Source: Photobacterium lutimaris (GTDB lineage Bacteria > Pseudomonadota > Gammaproteobacteria > Enterobacterales > Vibrionaceae). Taken from it: 64,000 nucleotides of DNA. The stretch spans positions 124,001 through 188,000 of the forward strand of contig NZ_PYMH01000010.1 in the NCBI RefSeq assembly GCF_003025555.1. The letters run 5' to 3'. Positions 18,016 through 27,015 of the stretch are shown here, piece by piece. Position numbers and translations under genes: made by a program. The notes beneath the pieces were generated by a model. The model made no database searches. It was not told the origin of the DNA and was given only the letters and a program-made list of their open reading frames with translations. The first letter of the stretch is position 1, and every line of letters starts with the position of its first letter.

Positions 18016-18780
18016 TTAGAAAAGCGTGGTGACCAGCCCGGGCTTAGCGATAGCGGCTTTGATCACCTTGCCTGAGCTGGTGTTTCTTACCCGTATTTGC
18101 TGCTTGGTATACCCACCTTCTAGTGCTATGCCTGACATGTTGGCGAGGAACTGCCCATTGCTGGCTTGAATCATCACCTTGTCACCGGCTGAAACCAGGT
18201 AGGCAGGGCTCAGGTGAGAAGGTGATAGCTGCTGATCACGGCGGATCTGCCTGAGGGCGCGCAGGCCGATAAAATCTTGTGCAGAAGCAAAAAACTCTCG
18301 GTTGATGGACGCGATGTCGGTGGGTTTCAAGACAATATCATCGGCGGAGACGATTTCGTCTTTACGTAACGTACGCACTGCGAATGCAACGGGAACGGTG
18401 ACATTGACATCGGCTTGTATCATCAGTTGCCATGGTGTTGGCTGATGGCAGCTGACAGCAAATCGCAGCCGGCCAGCAGGATAACGGCGCCTGTCTACGC
18501 GCTCTATGGCGAGGGGGGAGTCACAAAGTGTTAATCGTTGACTCCCGCTTGGTAGCCGGAGGAATATTTCAGGCTGGACCGCTGGCCAGCGGTGTTGCCC
18601 CGCCGCTAGGTTGACTTCTTTGCGGATCGCCATAGACACTTGGTGTTCTATCTGTGCGTCAGCAGCCGAATCAGATTGCTCTAAGGCCGACTGCCCCGAT
18701 ACTGCTGGGGTGAAAACCGCCACACAGAGCAGTAGGGCAATAAGGGGAGCTGTCGCTGAGTTGCGGGTCACTGTCGCCAT
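18016..18780 (-). CDS. flgA: P-ring assembly chaperone FlgA (lateral)
   Basis: FlgA is a periplasmic chaperone for FlgI polymerisation. The 254-residue product has a signal peptide (APLIALLLCVAVFTPAVSG) and a C-terminal SAF-type domain, with VRTLRKDEIVSADDIVLK and GDKVMIQASNGQF. I choose the ATG at 18780, with GGAAGA upstream, over one six codons earlier that has no ribosome site. It diverges from flgB, and a cluster of TTCCGC half-sites lies between them. Confidence 0.9.
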   Translation of the reverse strand: MATVTRNSATAPLIALLLCVAVFTPAVSGQSALEQSDSAADAQIEHQVSMAIRKEVNLAAGQHRWPAVQPEIFLRLPSGSQRLTLCDSPLAIERVDRRRYPAGRLRFAVSCHQPTPWQLMIQADVNVTVPVAFAVRTLRKDEIVSADDIVLKPTDIASINREFFASAQDFIGLRALRQIRRDQQLSPSHLSPAYLVSAGDKVMIQASNGQFLANMSGIALEGGYTKQQIRVRNTSSGKVIKAAIAKPGLVTTLF

Positions 18781-18811
18781 TTCATGTCTTCCATTCATTC
18801 ATTTTTTGTGT

Positions 18812-18873
18812 GCGGAACTGCTTCCGCCCTGTCGTTTCCGCCCACCTTTCCGTAGCGGAAGTGCCACTTCCGC
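18812..18873. promoter_or_regulatory. Cluster of TTCCGC/GCGGAA half-sites (candidate LafK operator) upstream of flgB and flgA
   Basis: Half-sites occur at 18812 (GCGGAA), 18822, 18836 and 18868 (TTCCGC), 18855 (GCGGAA) and a near copy at 18848 (TTCCGT). Two pairs form inverted repeats, GCGGAA-N4-TTCCGC and AGCGGAAGT-GCC-ACTTCCGCT. The cluster ends about 60 bases before the sigma-54 -24 element of flgB, which is where enhancer-binding proteins act. The same motif recurs upstream of fliD. That LafK binds here is inference. Confidence 0.6.
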
Positions 18874-18934
18874 TTTTGCTCCCCCCTTGATGAAAGGTGG
18901 TGTATTTCCATTTTAAATCATGCATTTAAATAGT

Positions 18935-18950
18935 TGGCACGCATTTTGTT
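18935..18950 (+). promoter_or_regulatory. Sigma-54 promoter of the flgB operon
   Basis: TGGCACG-CATT-TTGTT matches the consensus TGGCACG-N4-TTGCW except that the -12 GC is GT. GG lies at 18936-18937. The element is 45 bases before the flgB start and downstream of the half-site cluster, so LafK-dependent expression is likely. Confidence 0.65.
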
Positions 18951-18994
18951 AGTAATGGGTCAGTTTTTGATTTCTTGCACTCAAAGGACACCAA

Positions 18995-19360
18995 ATGGGG
19001 ATCAACTTTGACAAAGCCCTCGGGATTCACCCGCACACTTTAACCCTTCGTACCGAGCGTGCCAAGGTGCTGGCCGGTAACTTAGCGAATGTGGATACAC
19101 CGGGGTTCAAAGCGCGAGATTTTGATTTTCAGGCAGCCATTGCTTCAGTGGAAGCACAGCGCCTAGGGGGGCAGGGGCAGGTACAAACGCCGCCTGCGTT
19201 GCAATATCGCAACCCTTACAACAACACGATGGATGGCAACACTGTAGAACTTGGGGTTGAGCAGGCGCATTACGCTCAAAATGCCATGGACTTCGAAACC
19301 AGCCTGACTTTTTTGAACATGAAATTTCAAGGGCTGGCGACAGCCATTCAAGGACAGTAA
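18995..19360 (+). CDS. flgB: Lateral flagellar proximal rod protein FlgB
   Basis: FlgB is a proximal rod subunit. The 121-residue protein carries the rod signature ERAKVLAGNLANVDTPGFKA near the N-terminus and a C-terminal helix with MDFETSLTFLNMKFQG. It is first in the plus-strand flgB-to-flgL operon, with AAAGGA before the ATG. Confidence 0.95.
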   Translation: MGINFDKALGIHPHTLTLRTERAKVLAGNLANVDTPGFKARDFDFQAAIASVEAQRLGGQGQVQTPPALQYRNPYNNTMDGNTVELGVEQAHYAQNAMDFETSLTFLNMKFQGLATAIQGQ

Positions 19361-19366
19361 TCCACT

Positions 19367-19789
19367 ATGTCATTCAGTGAAATTTACCAAATTGCCGGTT
19401 CAGCAATGACAGCGCAAACGCTGCGCCTCAATACGATTGCCAGTAACTTGGCCAATGCCGATGCCGCGTCAACCACCGAGGCGGGAACGTACCGCAGCCG
19501 AAAACCAGTGTTTTCAACGGTATATGAAAACAGCCAGTTCCAGGCTAACCAGAGCGCCGGGGCTCGGGTCCAAGTGATGGATGTGGTTCCAGTAGAAGGG
19601 GAGCTATCTCGTCGCTATGAGCCAAGTAACCCGATCGCCGATGCCGATGGTTACGTGTTTTACCCCAATGTGGATGTGGTCTCGGAAATGGCCGACATGA
19701 TGTCAGCGTCGCGCAGCTTTGAAACCAGTGTTGATGTCCTTGGGCGTGCGCGCAGCATGCAGCAGGGTCTGTTGAAATTAGGTCAGTAA
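19367..19789 (+). CDS. flgC: Lateral flagellar proximal rod protein FlgC
   Basis: FlgC is a proximal rod subunit. The 140-residue protein has the N-terminal motif LRLNTIASNLANADAAST and the conserved C-terminal block YPNVDVVSEMADMMSASRSF. It lies 6 bases after flgB. Confidence 0.95.
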   Translation: MSFSEIYQIAGSAMTAQTLRLNTIASNLANADAASTTEAGTYRSRKPVFSTVYENSQFQANQSAGARVQVMDVVPVEGELSRRYEPSNPIADADGYVFYPNVDVVSEMADMMSASRSFETSVDVLGRARSMQQGLLKLGQ

Positions 19790-19799
19790 GGATATCACG

Positions 19800-20516
19800 A
19801 TGAGCACTCCCTACGTTACGAGTAGCCATGGCGCGACAACGACAAGTGGGCAGGATCCTATTGCTGGCAACGGTCAGCAGGACAACACCTTCCTGACGTT
19901 GATGATTGCACAGATCCAAAACCAGACGCCGCTTGACCCGTTGGATACCACCCAGTTTATGACACAGCTGGCGCAGATGACCCAGGTTGAGACCATGCAG
20001 AACATGAACAGCACTGTCGTCAACCAGATGGTGCTGCTCGACAATATCCAGGTGCTGACCACGGCAGGTATGGTTGGTCAGGACGTGCGTGTGACGACCG
20101 ATACCTTGGAGCTTGAAGGCAATCCACTGGATGCGGTGATTGAACTCGGCAGTGCTGTCGACGATCTCAAAGTGGAGATCCGCAATGATGCCGGTGAACT
20201 GGTAGACACCATTGAGCTTGGGGCGAACAGTGAAGGCGAAGTGACCTTTGTCATTGATCCTAAATCCATGGAGCTTAAAGACGGTCAATACGATCTTACT
20301 GTGGTCACCAATGACAGTGATTACAAGCCGGAAGTCATGATTACGGGCACTATCGAAAGAATGCGCATTCCACCGGGCGGCGGTTCACCAGAGTTCCTGA
20401 TCTCTGGTGTGGGCTATGTGCCGTTTTTCAATGTTAGCCAGTACGGCGAAACGCACGGTTCAGACTCTCAGTCTCCAGAGCCCACTCCTTTATTTACGTT
20501 GGCTGGCCGTCGATAA
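19800..20516 (+). CDS. flgD: Lateral flagellar hook-capping protein FlgD
   Basis: FlgD is the scaffold that caps the growing hook and is discarded afterwards. The 238-residue protein has the N-terminal motif DNTFLTLMIAQIQNQTPLDP followed by TTQFMTQLAQMTQVE, both typical. The C-terminal part should hold the FlgD Tudor/FLG_D-like beta domains. The usual basal-body order flgC-flgD-flgE is kept. Confidence 0.93.
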   Translation: MSTPYVTSSHGATTTSGQDPIAGNGQQDNTFLTLMIAQIQNQTPLDPLDTTQFMTQLAQMTQVETMQNMNSTVVNQMVLLDNIQVLTTAGMVGQDVRVTTDTLELEGNPLDAVIELGSAVDDLKVEIRNDAGELVDTIELGANSEGEVTFVIDPKSMELKDGQYDLTVVTNDSDYKPEVMITGTIERMRIPPGGGSPEFLISGVGYVPFFNVSQYGETHGSDSQSPEPTPLFTLAGRR

Positions 20517-20552
20517 CGGCTTGCAAAAAACTAGGTTAGAAGAGAAATAATA

Positions 20553-21755
20553 ATGAGCTTTAACATTGCAATGAGTGGTTTGAATACCACCTCTCAGGAA
20601 TTGAACACCATCAGTAACAACATCGCTAACGTATCTACCGTTGGCTTCAAATCATCTCGCGCTGAATTTTCGGCACTGATGAACGGCGGTATGGGGGGCG
20701 GTGTTGAACTGGCGAGCCTGTCCCAGTCATTCAACGATGGTGCCTTCAACATGACAGGGCGTACCACCGACTTGGCGATTGGCGGTAATGGCATGTTTGT
20801 TCTGCAGGGTGAAGATGGTGCCTACACCTACAGCCGCGCAGGCATGTTTCAGCAAGATAAAGATAACTTCCTAGTCAACAGTGCCGGTCTTCGTCTGCAG
20901 GGTTATACCACCGACAGTAACGGTAACCTTCAAACCGGCTCTGTCGGTGACATTCAGGTCTCTACCGGTTCGGTGGCGGCGAGAGCCACGGATCGTGTTG
21001 ATTTTGCCGCGAACCTAGATGCTGGCGCATCTGTGATTGTCGATGAGAATGGCGACCGTATTCCTTTCGATCCAGAAGACAGCGATAGCTTCAACTCTTC
21101 TTATACGACAACCGTTTACGATTCATTGGGCAACGAGCACACCCTGACCCAGTACTTTGTGAAAACGGGCGAGAATGAATGGGAAGTACACTACGCCATG
21201 AACGGCGAGGTGATGGAAGCCGAAAGCGGTCAGGTCTTAGAATTTGACGAAAACGGTAAGCTGGTCGAGCCTACGGGCAACATCGGCCTGACTTTTGCCC
21301 CGGAAGGTGCCGCCGAGATGAACATTGCGCTTTCCATGACCGGCACCACCCAGTATGGCAGTGAATTTGCGGTATCGACCAACCGTAGCAATGGCCATAC
21401 CGCCGGTGAGCTGACCGGTATTACTATCGATGACAGCGGTATGGTGTTTGCCAACTACAGCAACGGTGAGCAGATGATGCAGGGCCAAATAGTACTGGCG
21501 GACTTCCCCAATACCGGTGGTTTGATGCAGGTGGGTAATACCGGCTGGTCGGCGACACAAGCCTCGGGCCAGCCGCTTATCGGTGTACCGGGAACGGGTA
21601 CGCTAGGTGGTTTGTACTCGGGCTACATTGAGGAATCAAACGTTGATCTGACCGGTGAGCTGGTGGGCCTGATGACGGCGCAGCGTAACTACCAGGCCAA
21701 CGCCCAGTCACTATCAACCCAGCAGCAGCTTACCCAAGTGCTGTTCAACATGTAA
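20553..21755 (+). CDS. flgE: Lateral flagellar hook protein FlgE
   Basis: FlgE polymerises into the hook. The 400-residue protein has the N-terminal rod/hook motif LNTISNNIANVSTVGFKSS, a central variable region with TTVYDSLGNEHTLTQYF, and the conserved C-terminus with LTGELVGLMTAQRNYQANAQ. The size and the preceding flgD gene support FlgE. Confidence 0.95.
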   Translation: MSFNIAMSGLNTTSQELNTISNNIANVSTVGFKSSRAEFSALMNGGMGGGVELASLSQSFNDGAFNMTGRTTDLAIGGNGMFVLQGEDGAYTYSRAGMFQQDKDNFLVNSAGLRLQGYTTDSNGNLQTGSVGDIQVSTGSVAARATDRVDFAANLDAGASVIVDENGDRIPFDPEDSDSFNSSYTTTVYDSLGNEHTLTQYFVKTGENEWEVHYAMNGEVMEAESGQVLEFDENGKLVEPTGNIGLTFAPEGAAEMNIALSMTGTTQYGSEFAVSTNRSNGHTAGELTGITIDDSGMVFANYSNGEQMMQGQIVLADFPNTGGLMQVGNTGWSATQASGQPLIGVPGTGTLGGLYSGYIEESNVDLTGELVGLMTAQRNYQANAQSLSTQQQLTQVLFNM

Positions 21756-21765
21756 GGGCGGTAGT

Positions 21766-22497
21766 GTGGATCGTTTGATTTATACCGCAGCAAGCGGTGC
21801 CGGGCGTGTTTTCAACGCCCAGCAAGTAAGAGCGAATAACCTTGCCAACATCAATACCCATGGCTTCCGTGCTGATATGGAGCGGGCTCAGGCATTTGCC
21901 GTGCAAGGCAGCGGTTTTGACAGCCGTATCATGGTTGAAGCCCAGTCGGCGGGTACCCGTTTTGACGCTGCCGAACTGCAAACCACTGGACGCGAGCTGG
22001 ACTTGGCTATTCGTGGTGACGGCTTTTTTACCGTTCAATTACCAGAAGGCGATGAAGCCTATACCCGTTCGGGGGCCATTGAGCGTACCGAGAACGGTGA
22101 TCTGATGATTGGCGGCCTGCCCGTGCTTGCCGACGGCGGCGATGTGATGAATGTCCCGCTCTACAGCAGTATCGAGTTCGGTGACAACGGACTGGTTAAT
22201 ATTGTACCGGAAGGTGAGGTACTGGTGGTTGAAGCGGGACGCCTGAAGCTGGTGAACCCGCCGGTACAGGATTTGGGTAAGTTAGAAAACGGCCTGTTTG
22301 TTACTAACAACCGGCAGCCAGTCAACGATGACGAGAGCGTGATGATGGTATCGGGCTTTCTCGAGCAGAGTAACGTTGTGGCCGTAGAAGAGATGGTGGC
22401 ATCGATGCAGCTGAGCCGAAACTTCGAAATGCAGCTGAAGATGATGCAAACCGCAGAAAAAATTGCAGAGGCAGGCAACCGCCTGATCAGAGCGTAA
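21766..22497 (+). CDS. flgF: Lateral flagellar proximal rod protein FlgF
   Basis: FlgF is a rod subunit of 243 residues. It starts at GTG (21766), giving the standard FlgF beginning MDRLIYTAASG. It carries VRANNLANINTHGFRADM and a C-terminal block with VVAVEEMVASMQLSRNFEMQ. It lies 10 bases after flgE and 10 before flgG. Confidence 0.94.
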   Translation: MDRLIYTAASGAGRVFNAQQVRANNLANINTHGFRADMERAQAFAVQGSGFDSRIMVEAQSAGTRFDAAELQTTGRELDLAIRGDGFFTVQLPEGDEAYTRSGAIERTENGDLMIGGLPVLADGGDVMNVPLYSSIEFGDNGLVNIVPEGEVLVVEAGRLKLVNPPVQDLGKLENGLFVTNNRQPVNDDESVMMVSGFLEQSNVVAVEEMVASMQLSRNFEMQLKMMQTAEKIAEAGNRLIRA

Positions 22498-22507
22498 AGG
22501 ATAAGAG

Positions 22508-23293
22508 ATGAACGCAGCACTATGGATCAGTAAAACCGGGTTGGCCGCCCAAGACACAAAAATGGCGACCATTTCCAACAATCTTGCCAACGTTAACACC
22601 GTCGGTTACAAGCGCGACCGCGTGGCGTTTGAAGATTTGTTCTATCAAATCCAGCGCCAGCCCGGTGCCATGGCGGATGAAGTCAACGAACTGCCGACCG
22701 GTATCCAGTTGGGTTCCGGTGTACGTGTCGTCGGTACCCAAAAGGTCTTTACCGAAGGGATGTACCAAACGACCAACCAAAGCCTGGATATCGCAATTGA
22801 TGGTAAGGGCTTCTTCGAGCTGGAAACGCCGGATGGTGAGCAGGCATTTACCCGTAATGGCCAGTTCCACATGAATTCTGATGGCTTGCTGGTGAATACT
22901 CAGGGCTTGCCGTTGGCACAGCAAATCCAAGTCCCGGCAGATGCTGAAACCATTACCATCGGTAGCGACGGTATCGTGACGGCCAAGATTGCTAATGATG
23001 ATATGCCGCAGGAGATCGGCCAGATCACCCTGGCTAACTTTATCAATCCGGCCGGCCTTGAAGCCTTGGGCGGGAACCTGTTCCGTGCCACGGCATCGAG
23101 CGGTGATGTGATTGACGGTATAGCCGGTGAAGGCGCATTCGGTCAGCTTAAGCAAGGGGTATTGGAAGGCTCTAATGTGCAGGTGGTCGAGGAGATGGTC
23201 GATATGATCACGACCCAGCGCGGCTATGAGATGAATGCCAAGGCACTGTCTTCATCGGATGAGATGTTGCAGTACATTTCTCAGGTACTGTAA
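22508..23293 (+). CDS. flgG: Lateral flagellar distal rod protein FlgG
   Basis: FlgG forms the distal rod that crosses the periplasm. The 261-residue protein starts MNAALWISKTGL and has MATISNNLANVNTVGYKRDR and the C-terminal VVEEMVDMITTQRGYEMNAK. Length and motifs match the family well. Confidence 0.96.
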   Translation: MNAALWISKTGLAAQDTKMATISNNLANVNTVGYKRDRVAFEDLFYQIQRQPGAMADEVNELPTGIQLGSGVRVVGTQKVFTEGMYQTTNQSLDIAIDGKGFFELETPDGEQAFTRNGQFHMNSDGLLVNTQGLPLAQQIQVPADAETITIGSDGIVTAKIANDDMPQEIGQITLANFINPAGLEALGGNLFRATASSGDVIDGIAGEGAFGQLKQGVLEGSNVQVVEEMVDMITTQRGYEMNAKALSSSDEMLQYISQVL

Positions 23294-23296
23294 GCC

Positions 23297-23995
23297 ATGG
23301 CAAGACTGACGAAGGTTAAACCCGTTAGGCGCTTGGTCGCATGGCTGGCCGCCATGCTGCTGGCCGGTTGTTCATCCACTCCCTCGTTGATGGATGAGCG
23401 TCCGGCACCGGATGATTTGGACTACGCGCCACCGATGCTGGATTACTCGCTGCCGGATGCCCGCAGCGGGTCGGTCTACCGTGACGGTTACATGTGGACT
23501 CTGTTTCAGGATCGCCGGGCCTACCGTGTTGGTGACATGCTGACCGTGTCACTGGATGAAGATACTCGCTCCAGCAAACAGGCCAATACCAACTTTGGTA
23601 AAAATGCCAGTGGCGGCTTGATGGGCAGTTTTGCGGCAGGCTCAAGCAGCGGCAGTGCCAGTGGTGATCTTTCCGGCAACCGGGATTTTCGCGGTAGTTC
23701 GGCCAGTTCACAGCGTAATTCTCTGAGTGGTTCCATTACTGTGATGGTGCATGAAGTGCTGCCAAACGGGGTGTTGCGGATTAAAGGGGAGAAGTGGATC
23801 CGCCTTAACCAAGGTGATGAGTTTATCCGCCTTGATGGCTTGGTGCGGGGGGATGATATCGATAACGGTAATCAGATTTCCTCCCAGCGCGTGGGTGATG
23901 CACGTATTACCTATTCTCAAAGCGGTGTGTTGGCCGATGCCAATGACGCTGGCTGGTTGACCAAGCTGTTTGTCAATCCGCTGTTCCCAATCTAA
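23297..23995 (+). CDS. flgH: Lateral flagellar L-ring lipoprotein FlgH
   Basis: FlgH is the outer-membrane L-ring subunit. The 232-residue precursor has a signal peptide and lipobox (AMLLAGC, Cys about residue 25), so it should be lipid-anchored. Typical FlgH segments are MLTVSLDEDTRSSKQANTNF and GVLRIKGEKWIRLNQGDEFI. A Gly/Ser-rich stretch lies near residues 110-140. Confidence 0.95.
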   Translation: MARLTKVKPVRRLVAWLAAMLLAGCSSTPSLMDERPAPDDLDYAPPMLDYSLPDARSGSVYRDGYMWTLFQDRRAYRVGDMLTVSLDEDTRSSKQANTNFGKNASGGLMGSFAAGSSSGSASGDLSGNRDFRGSSASSQRNSLSGSITVMVHEVLPNGVLRIKGEKWIRLNQGDEFIRLDGLVRGDDIDNGNQISSQRVGDARITYSQSGVLADANDAGWLTKLFVNPLFPI

Positions 23996-24003
23996 GAGGC
24001 ATT

Positions 24004-25125
24004 ATGTTTAAGCAACTTATCATTCTATTGACTGTGCTGGTCGTGCCTTTCCTGTTTGTTGATATGGCCAATGCTGCAAGTAACGAGCGCCATTTGATTG
24101 ATTTGGTGGATATCCAAGGATTGCGGGAAAATCAGCTGATTGGCTACGGCCTTGTGGTCGGCCTTGATGGAACGGGCGATCGTAATCAGGTGAAATTCAC
24201 CAGTCAGTCTGTCACTAACATGTTGCGCCAGTTTGGTTTGCAACTACCTGAAAAAATTGACCCGAAGCTGCGTAACGTGGCAGCCGTCAGTGTTCATGCC
24301 TCCATTCCGCCATTGGCCGGACCGGGGCAAACCATTGATGTAACGGTATCGTCTATTGGTGATGCCAAAAGTCTGCGCGGCGGCAGCTTGGTGATGACGC
24401 CGCTGCGCGCGATTGATGGCCAGATCTATGCGGTTGCCCAAGGGAGCTTGGTGGTGGCGGGTGTCAAAGCCGAAGGCCGCTCCGGTTCGAGCATCACGGT
24501 CAACGTGCCGACCACCGGCCGCATTCCGGGCGGCGCGATTATCGAGGAGGAAATCCCTTCCGATTTTACCTCCCAACCTAAAGTCACGCTGAATTTGCTG
24601 CGCCCGAACTTTACCACCGCACGTAATATCTCCCGTCAAATCGATGATGTGTTTGGTCCGGATACTGCGGTGGCGCTGAGCAATGCTCGGGTTGAGGTGT
24701 CTGCGCCGCAGGACTTTGAACAGCGGGTGATCTTCATGTCGATGCTGGAAGATATGACCGTCGATATTGGCCGTCAGCGAGCGCGAGTGGTGTTTAACAG
24801 CCGCACCGGTACCGTCGTGGTCGGTAATGGCGTGCGTATTGGCCGGGCAGCCGTGAGTCACGGCAGTTTGACTGTGACGATTGCCGAGTCGTTCAACGTC
24901 AGCCAACCCAATGCGTTTGGTGGCGGCAACACGGTCGTGACTCCTGAGAGCGAGATTGATATTAACTACGAGCGTAATCCCATGTTCATCTGGCCGGAAG
25001 GGGTAGAGCTGGAAACCATCGTTTCAGCCGTCAATAGCCTCGGTGCCTCTCCCGATGATTTGATAGCGATCCTTCAGGCGCTGCATGCTTCGGGTGCATT
25101 GGATGCTGAATTGGTGGTGATTTAA
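24004..25125 (+). CDS. flgI: Lateral flagellar P-ring protein FlgI
   Basis: FlgI forms the periplasmic P ring. The 373-residue precursor has a signal peptide ending near ANAA (about residue 24), then LIDLVDIQGLRENQLIGYGL and VVGLDGTGD, the family hallmark. The C-terminus with SPDDLIAILQALHASGALDA is also conserved. It needs FlgA for assembly, encoded at 18016. Confidence 0.96.
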   Translation: MFKQLIILLTVLVVPFLFVDMANAASNERHLIDLVDIQGLRENQLIGYGLVVGLDGTGDRNQVKFTSQSVTNMLRQFGLQLPEKIDPKLRNVAAVSVHASIPPLAGPGQTIDVTVSSIGDAKSLRGGSLVMTPLRAIDGQIYAVAQGSLVVAGVKAEGRSGSSITVNVPTTGRIPGGAIIEEEIPSDFTSQPKVTLNLLRPNFTTARNISRQIDDVFGPDTAVALSNARVEVSAPQDFEQRVIFMSMLEDMTVDIGRQRARVVFNSRTGTVVVGNGVRIGRAAVSHGSLTVTIAESFNVSQPNAFGGGNTVVTPESEIDINYERNPMFIWPEGVELETIVSAVNSLGASPDDLIAILQALHASGALDAELVVI

Positions 25126-25134
25126 GGACAGAGA

Positions 25135-25632
25135 ATGACAGTAACTGTTTTACCGGTAAATACAATGGCGTTACAGCCAATGGCGACCAGCCGCATTGCG
25201 GCAAACTCCACGATGGGAACGGTAACCACATTCGACAGTCGTCAATTGGCGGGTCTGAAAAGCACGAATGATTCGCAGCAGGCAATTCAAACGGTAGCGG
25301 AGCAATTTGAATCGTTGTTCTTGCAGATGGTGCTAAAGCAGATGCGTAAAGCGAGCGAGGCGCTCAGTACCGATGATGATAATGCCTTGTTCGGAAGCCG
25401 TGAGCATAAGACCTATCAGGAATTTTTCGATGGTCAGGTCGCTATCGAAATGTCAAAAAGCTCGCTTGGCTTGGCGGAAGTGATCGTCCGTCAACTGGGC
25501 GGTGAGCCGGCGTTTAAGGAAGCTAACGATGAGGTCGCTTTAACTTCAAGCAAGGCAGAGCAAGGTCCGAGCGCGGGCAACGCATTTAGCCAGTCTTTGC
25601 TGCATTTCAACCGTGAGGGCTCTAACGTATGA
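25135..25632 (+). CDS. flgJ: Rod assembly protein FlgJ, single-domain form (lateral)
   Basis: FlgJ acts as the rod cap or scaffold. The 165-residue protein contains only the N-terminal rod-binding domain (FESLFLQMVLKQMRKASEAL, SREHKTYQEFFDGQVAIEMS). The C-terminal peptidoglycan hydrolase domain found in the roughly 300-residue polar FlgJ of gammaproteobacteria is absent. The lateral flagellum must therefore borrow a muramidase. The stop overlaps flgK by 4 bases. Confidence 0.9.
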   Translation: MTVTVLPVNTMALQPMATSRIAANSTMGTVTTFDSRQLAGLKSTNDSQQAIQTVAEQFESLFLQMVLKQMRKASEALSTDDDNALFGSREHKTYQEFFDGQVAIEMSKSSLGLAEVIVRQLGGEPAFKEANDEVALTSSKAEQGPSAGNAFSQSLLHFNREGSNV

Positions 25633-27005
25633 GTTTGATGAATATCGGCTTGTCTGGACTACAGGCAAGTCAAGTGGGTATGAATGTGACGGCCCAGAAT
25701 GTCGCCAATATCAACACCCCGGGCTACAGCCGCCAGCAGGTGCACCTATCGGCGATTGGTTCAACCAGCATGAGCATGAAAGATGCGGGTAACGGCGTGT
25801 CGGTCAGTGCGATCCGCCGGGTTACTGATCAGTATCAGACCAACCAGATCTTCCGCGCTGGTTCGATGTTGGGCGCAGCCTCAACCTCAGCCCAGCAGCT
25901 CAAGCGTTTGGAGACCTTGTTGTCGGGTGATTCAATGGATTTGAGCCAGGGATTCGACAGCTTTTTCTCGGCACTGAACGGTGCCAGCGTCTCACCTTAT
26001 GGTTCTGCCCACCGCTCGCTGATCATCAGTGAGGCGGAAGCGCTGGGTAACCGCTTTAACCAGTTGAGCAGCTCGCTGGATGGTCAATACAATGACTTAT
26101 CACAGCAGCGCAGCAGTGCGGTATCGCAAGCCAACAGCTTGCTTTCGAATATCAGCAAGCTCAACGAAGAGATCCGCAAAGGTGATGCCACGGGGGCCAA
26201 TACCTCAGCCCTGCAGGATGAGCGCGATGTGTTGATTGCCGAGCTGTCGGAAATTGTGGATGTCCGTATTACCGATGCCGGTGACGGCACGCTGAATATT
26301 GCCCTGCCTAACGGCCAGCCTTTGGTGATGGGGAACCAAGTGGCTCAGTTCAGCCTAGAGTCCGATCCGAATAACCCGCGCAGCGATGTGCTGTCGCTGT
26401 CGCTCAATGGCCAAAACTTCCCGCTGGATGACGACATCGGCGGCAAGCTGGGGGCATTGGCGGCATATGAAAAAGATGTGCTGGTCCCCACTCAGGCAGC
26501 GATCAATGACATCGCCTTTGAGTTTGCCCAAGCCTTTAACGACCAACTGGCCGAAGGTTTTGATCTGAACGGTGAGCCGGGCAAACCCTTGTTTGTTTTT
26601 GATCCGGATAATCCCGCGTCAACGTTGTCTATCAATCCGGACTTCAAGCCGGAAGACTTGGCGCTGTCTGGCGACGGTACCCCGGGTAATACCGACAACC
26701 TGCTAAAACTGATCGAGATTAAAGACCAAGAATTTGAGATTGGTGATTTGGGCTCGCAAACGCTAGGCAGCGCGTTTAATTCCTTGCTGGGTGATATCGC
26801 GGTCAAAAGCCGTCAGGCACAATCGGATCACGATGCAGCCAGTAATATTTACCTCCAGGCCACGATTGAAAAATCGGCAACCAGCGGGGTCAACCTTGAC
26901 GAAGAAGCGGTCAGCCTGATGATGTATCAGCAAGCTTACCAAGCCAACATGCAGGTGATTAGCGCATCGAATCAGATGTTTGCGTCAGTCATGCAGCTAT
27001 TCTAA
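25629..27005 (+). CDS. flgK: Lateral flagellar hook-associated protein FlgK
   Basis: FlgK (HAP1) forms the first hook-filament junction layer. The 458-residue protein has the N-terminal VTAQNVANINTPGYSRQQVH and the C-terminal VNLDEEAVSLMMYQQAYQAN signature. Its expected chaperone, FlgN, is encoded at 17175. Confidence 0.95.
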   Translation: MSLMNIGLSGLQASQVGMNVTAQNVANINTPGYSRQQVHLSAIGSTSMSMKDAGNGVSVSAIRRVTDQYQTNQIFRAGSMLGAASTSAQQLKRLETLLSGDSMDLSQGFDSFFSALNGASVSPYGSAHRSLIISEAEALGNRFNQLSSSLDGQYNDLSQQRSSAVSQANSLLSNISKLNEEIRKGDATGANTSALQDERDVLIAELSEIVDVRITDAGDGTLNIALPNGQPLVMGNQVAQFSLESDPNNPRSDVLSLSLNGQNFPLDDDIGGKLGALAAYEKDVLVPTQAAINDIAFEFAQAFNDQLAEGFDLNGEPGKPLFVFDPDNPASTLSINPDFKPEDLALSGDGTPGNTDNLLKLIEIKDQEFEIGDLGSQTLGSAFNSLLGDIAVKSRQAQSDHDAASNIYLQATIEKSATSGVNLDEEAVSLMMYQQAYQANMQVISASNQMFASVMQLF

Positions 27006-27015
27006 GGACACTGCC

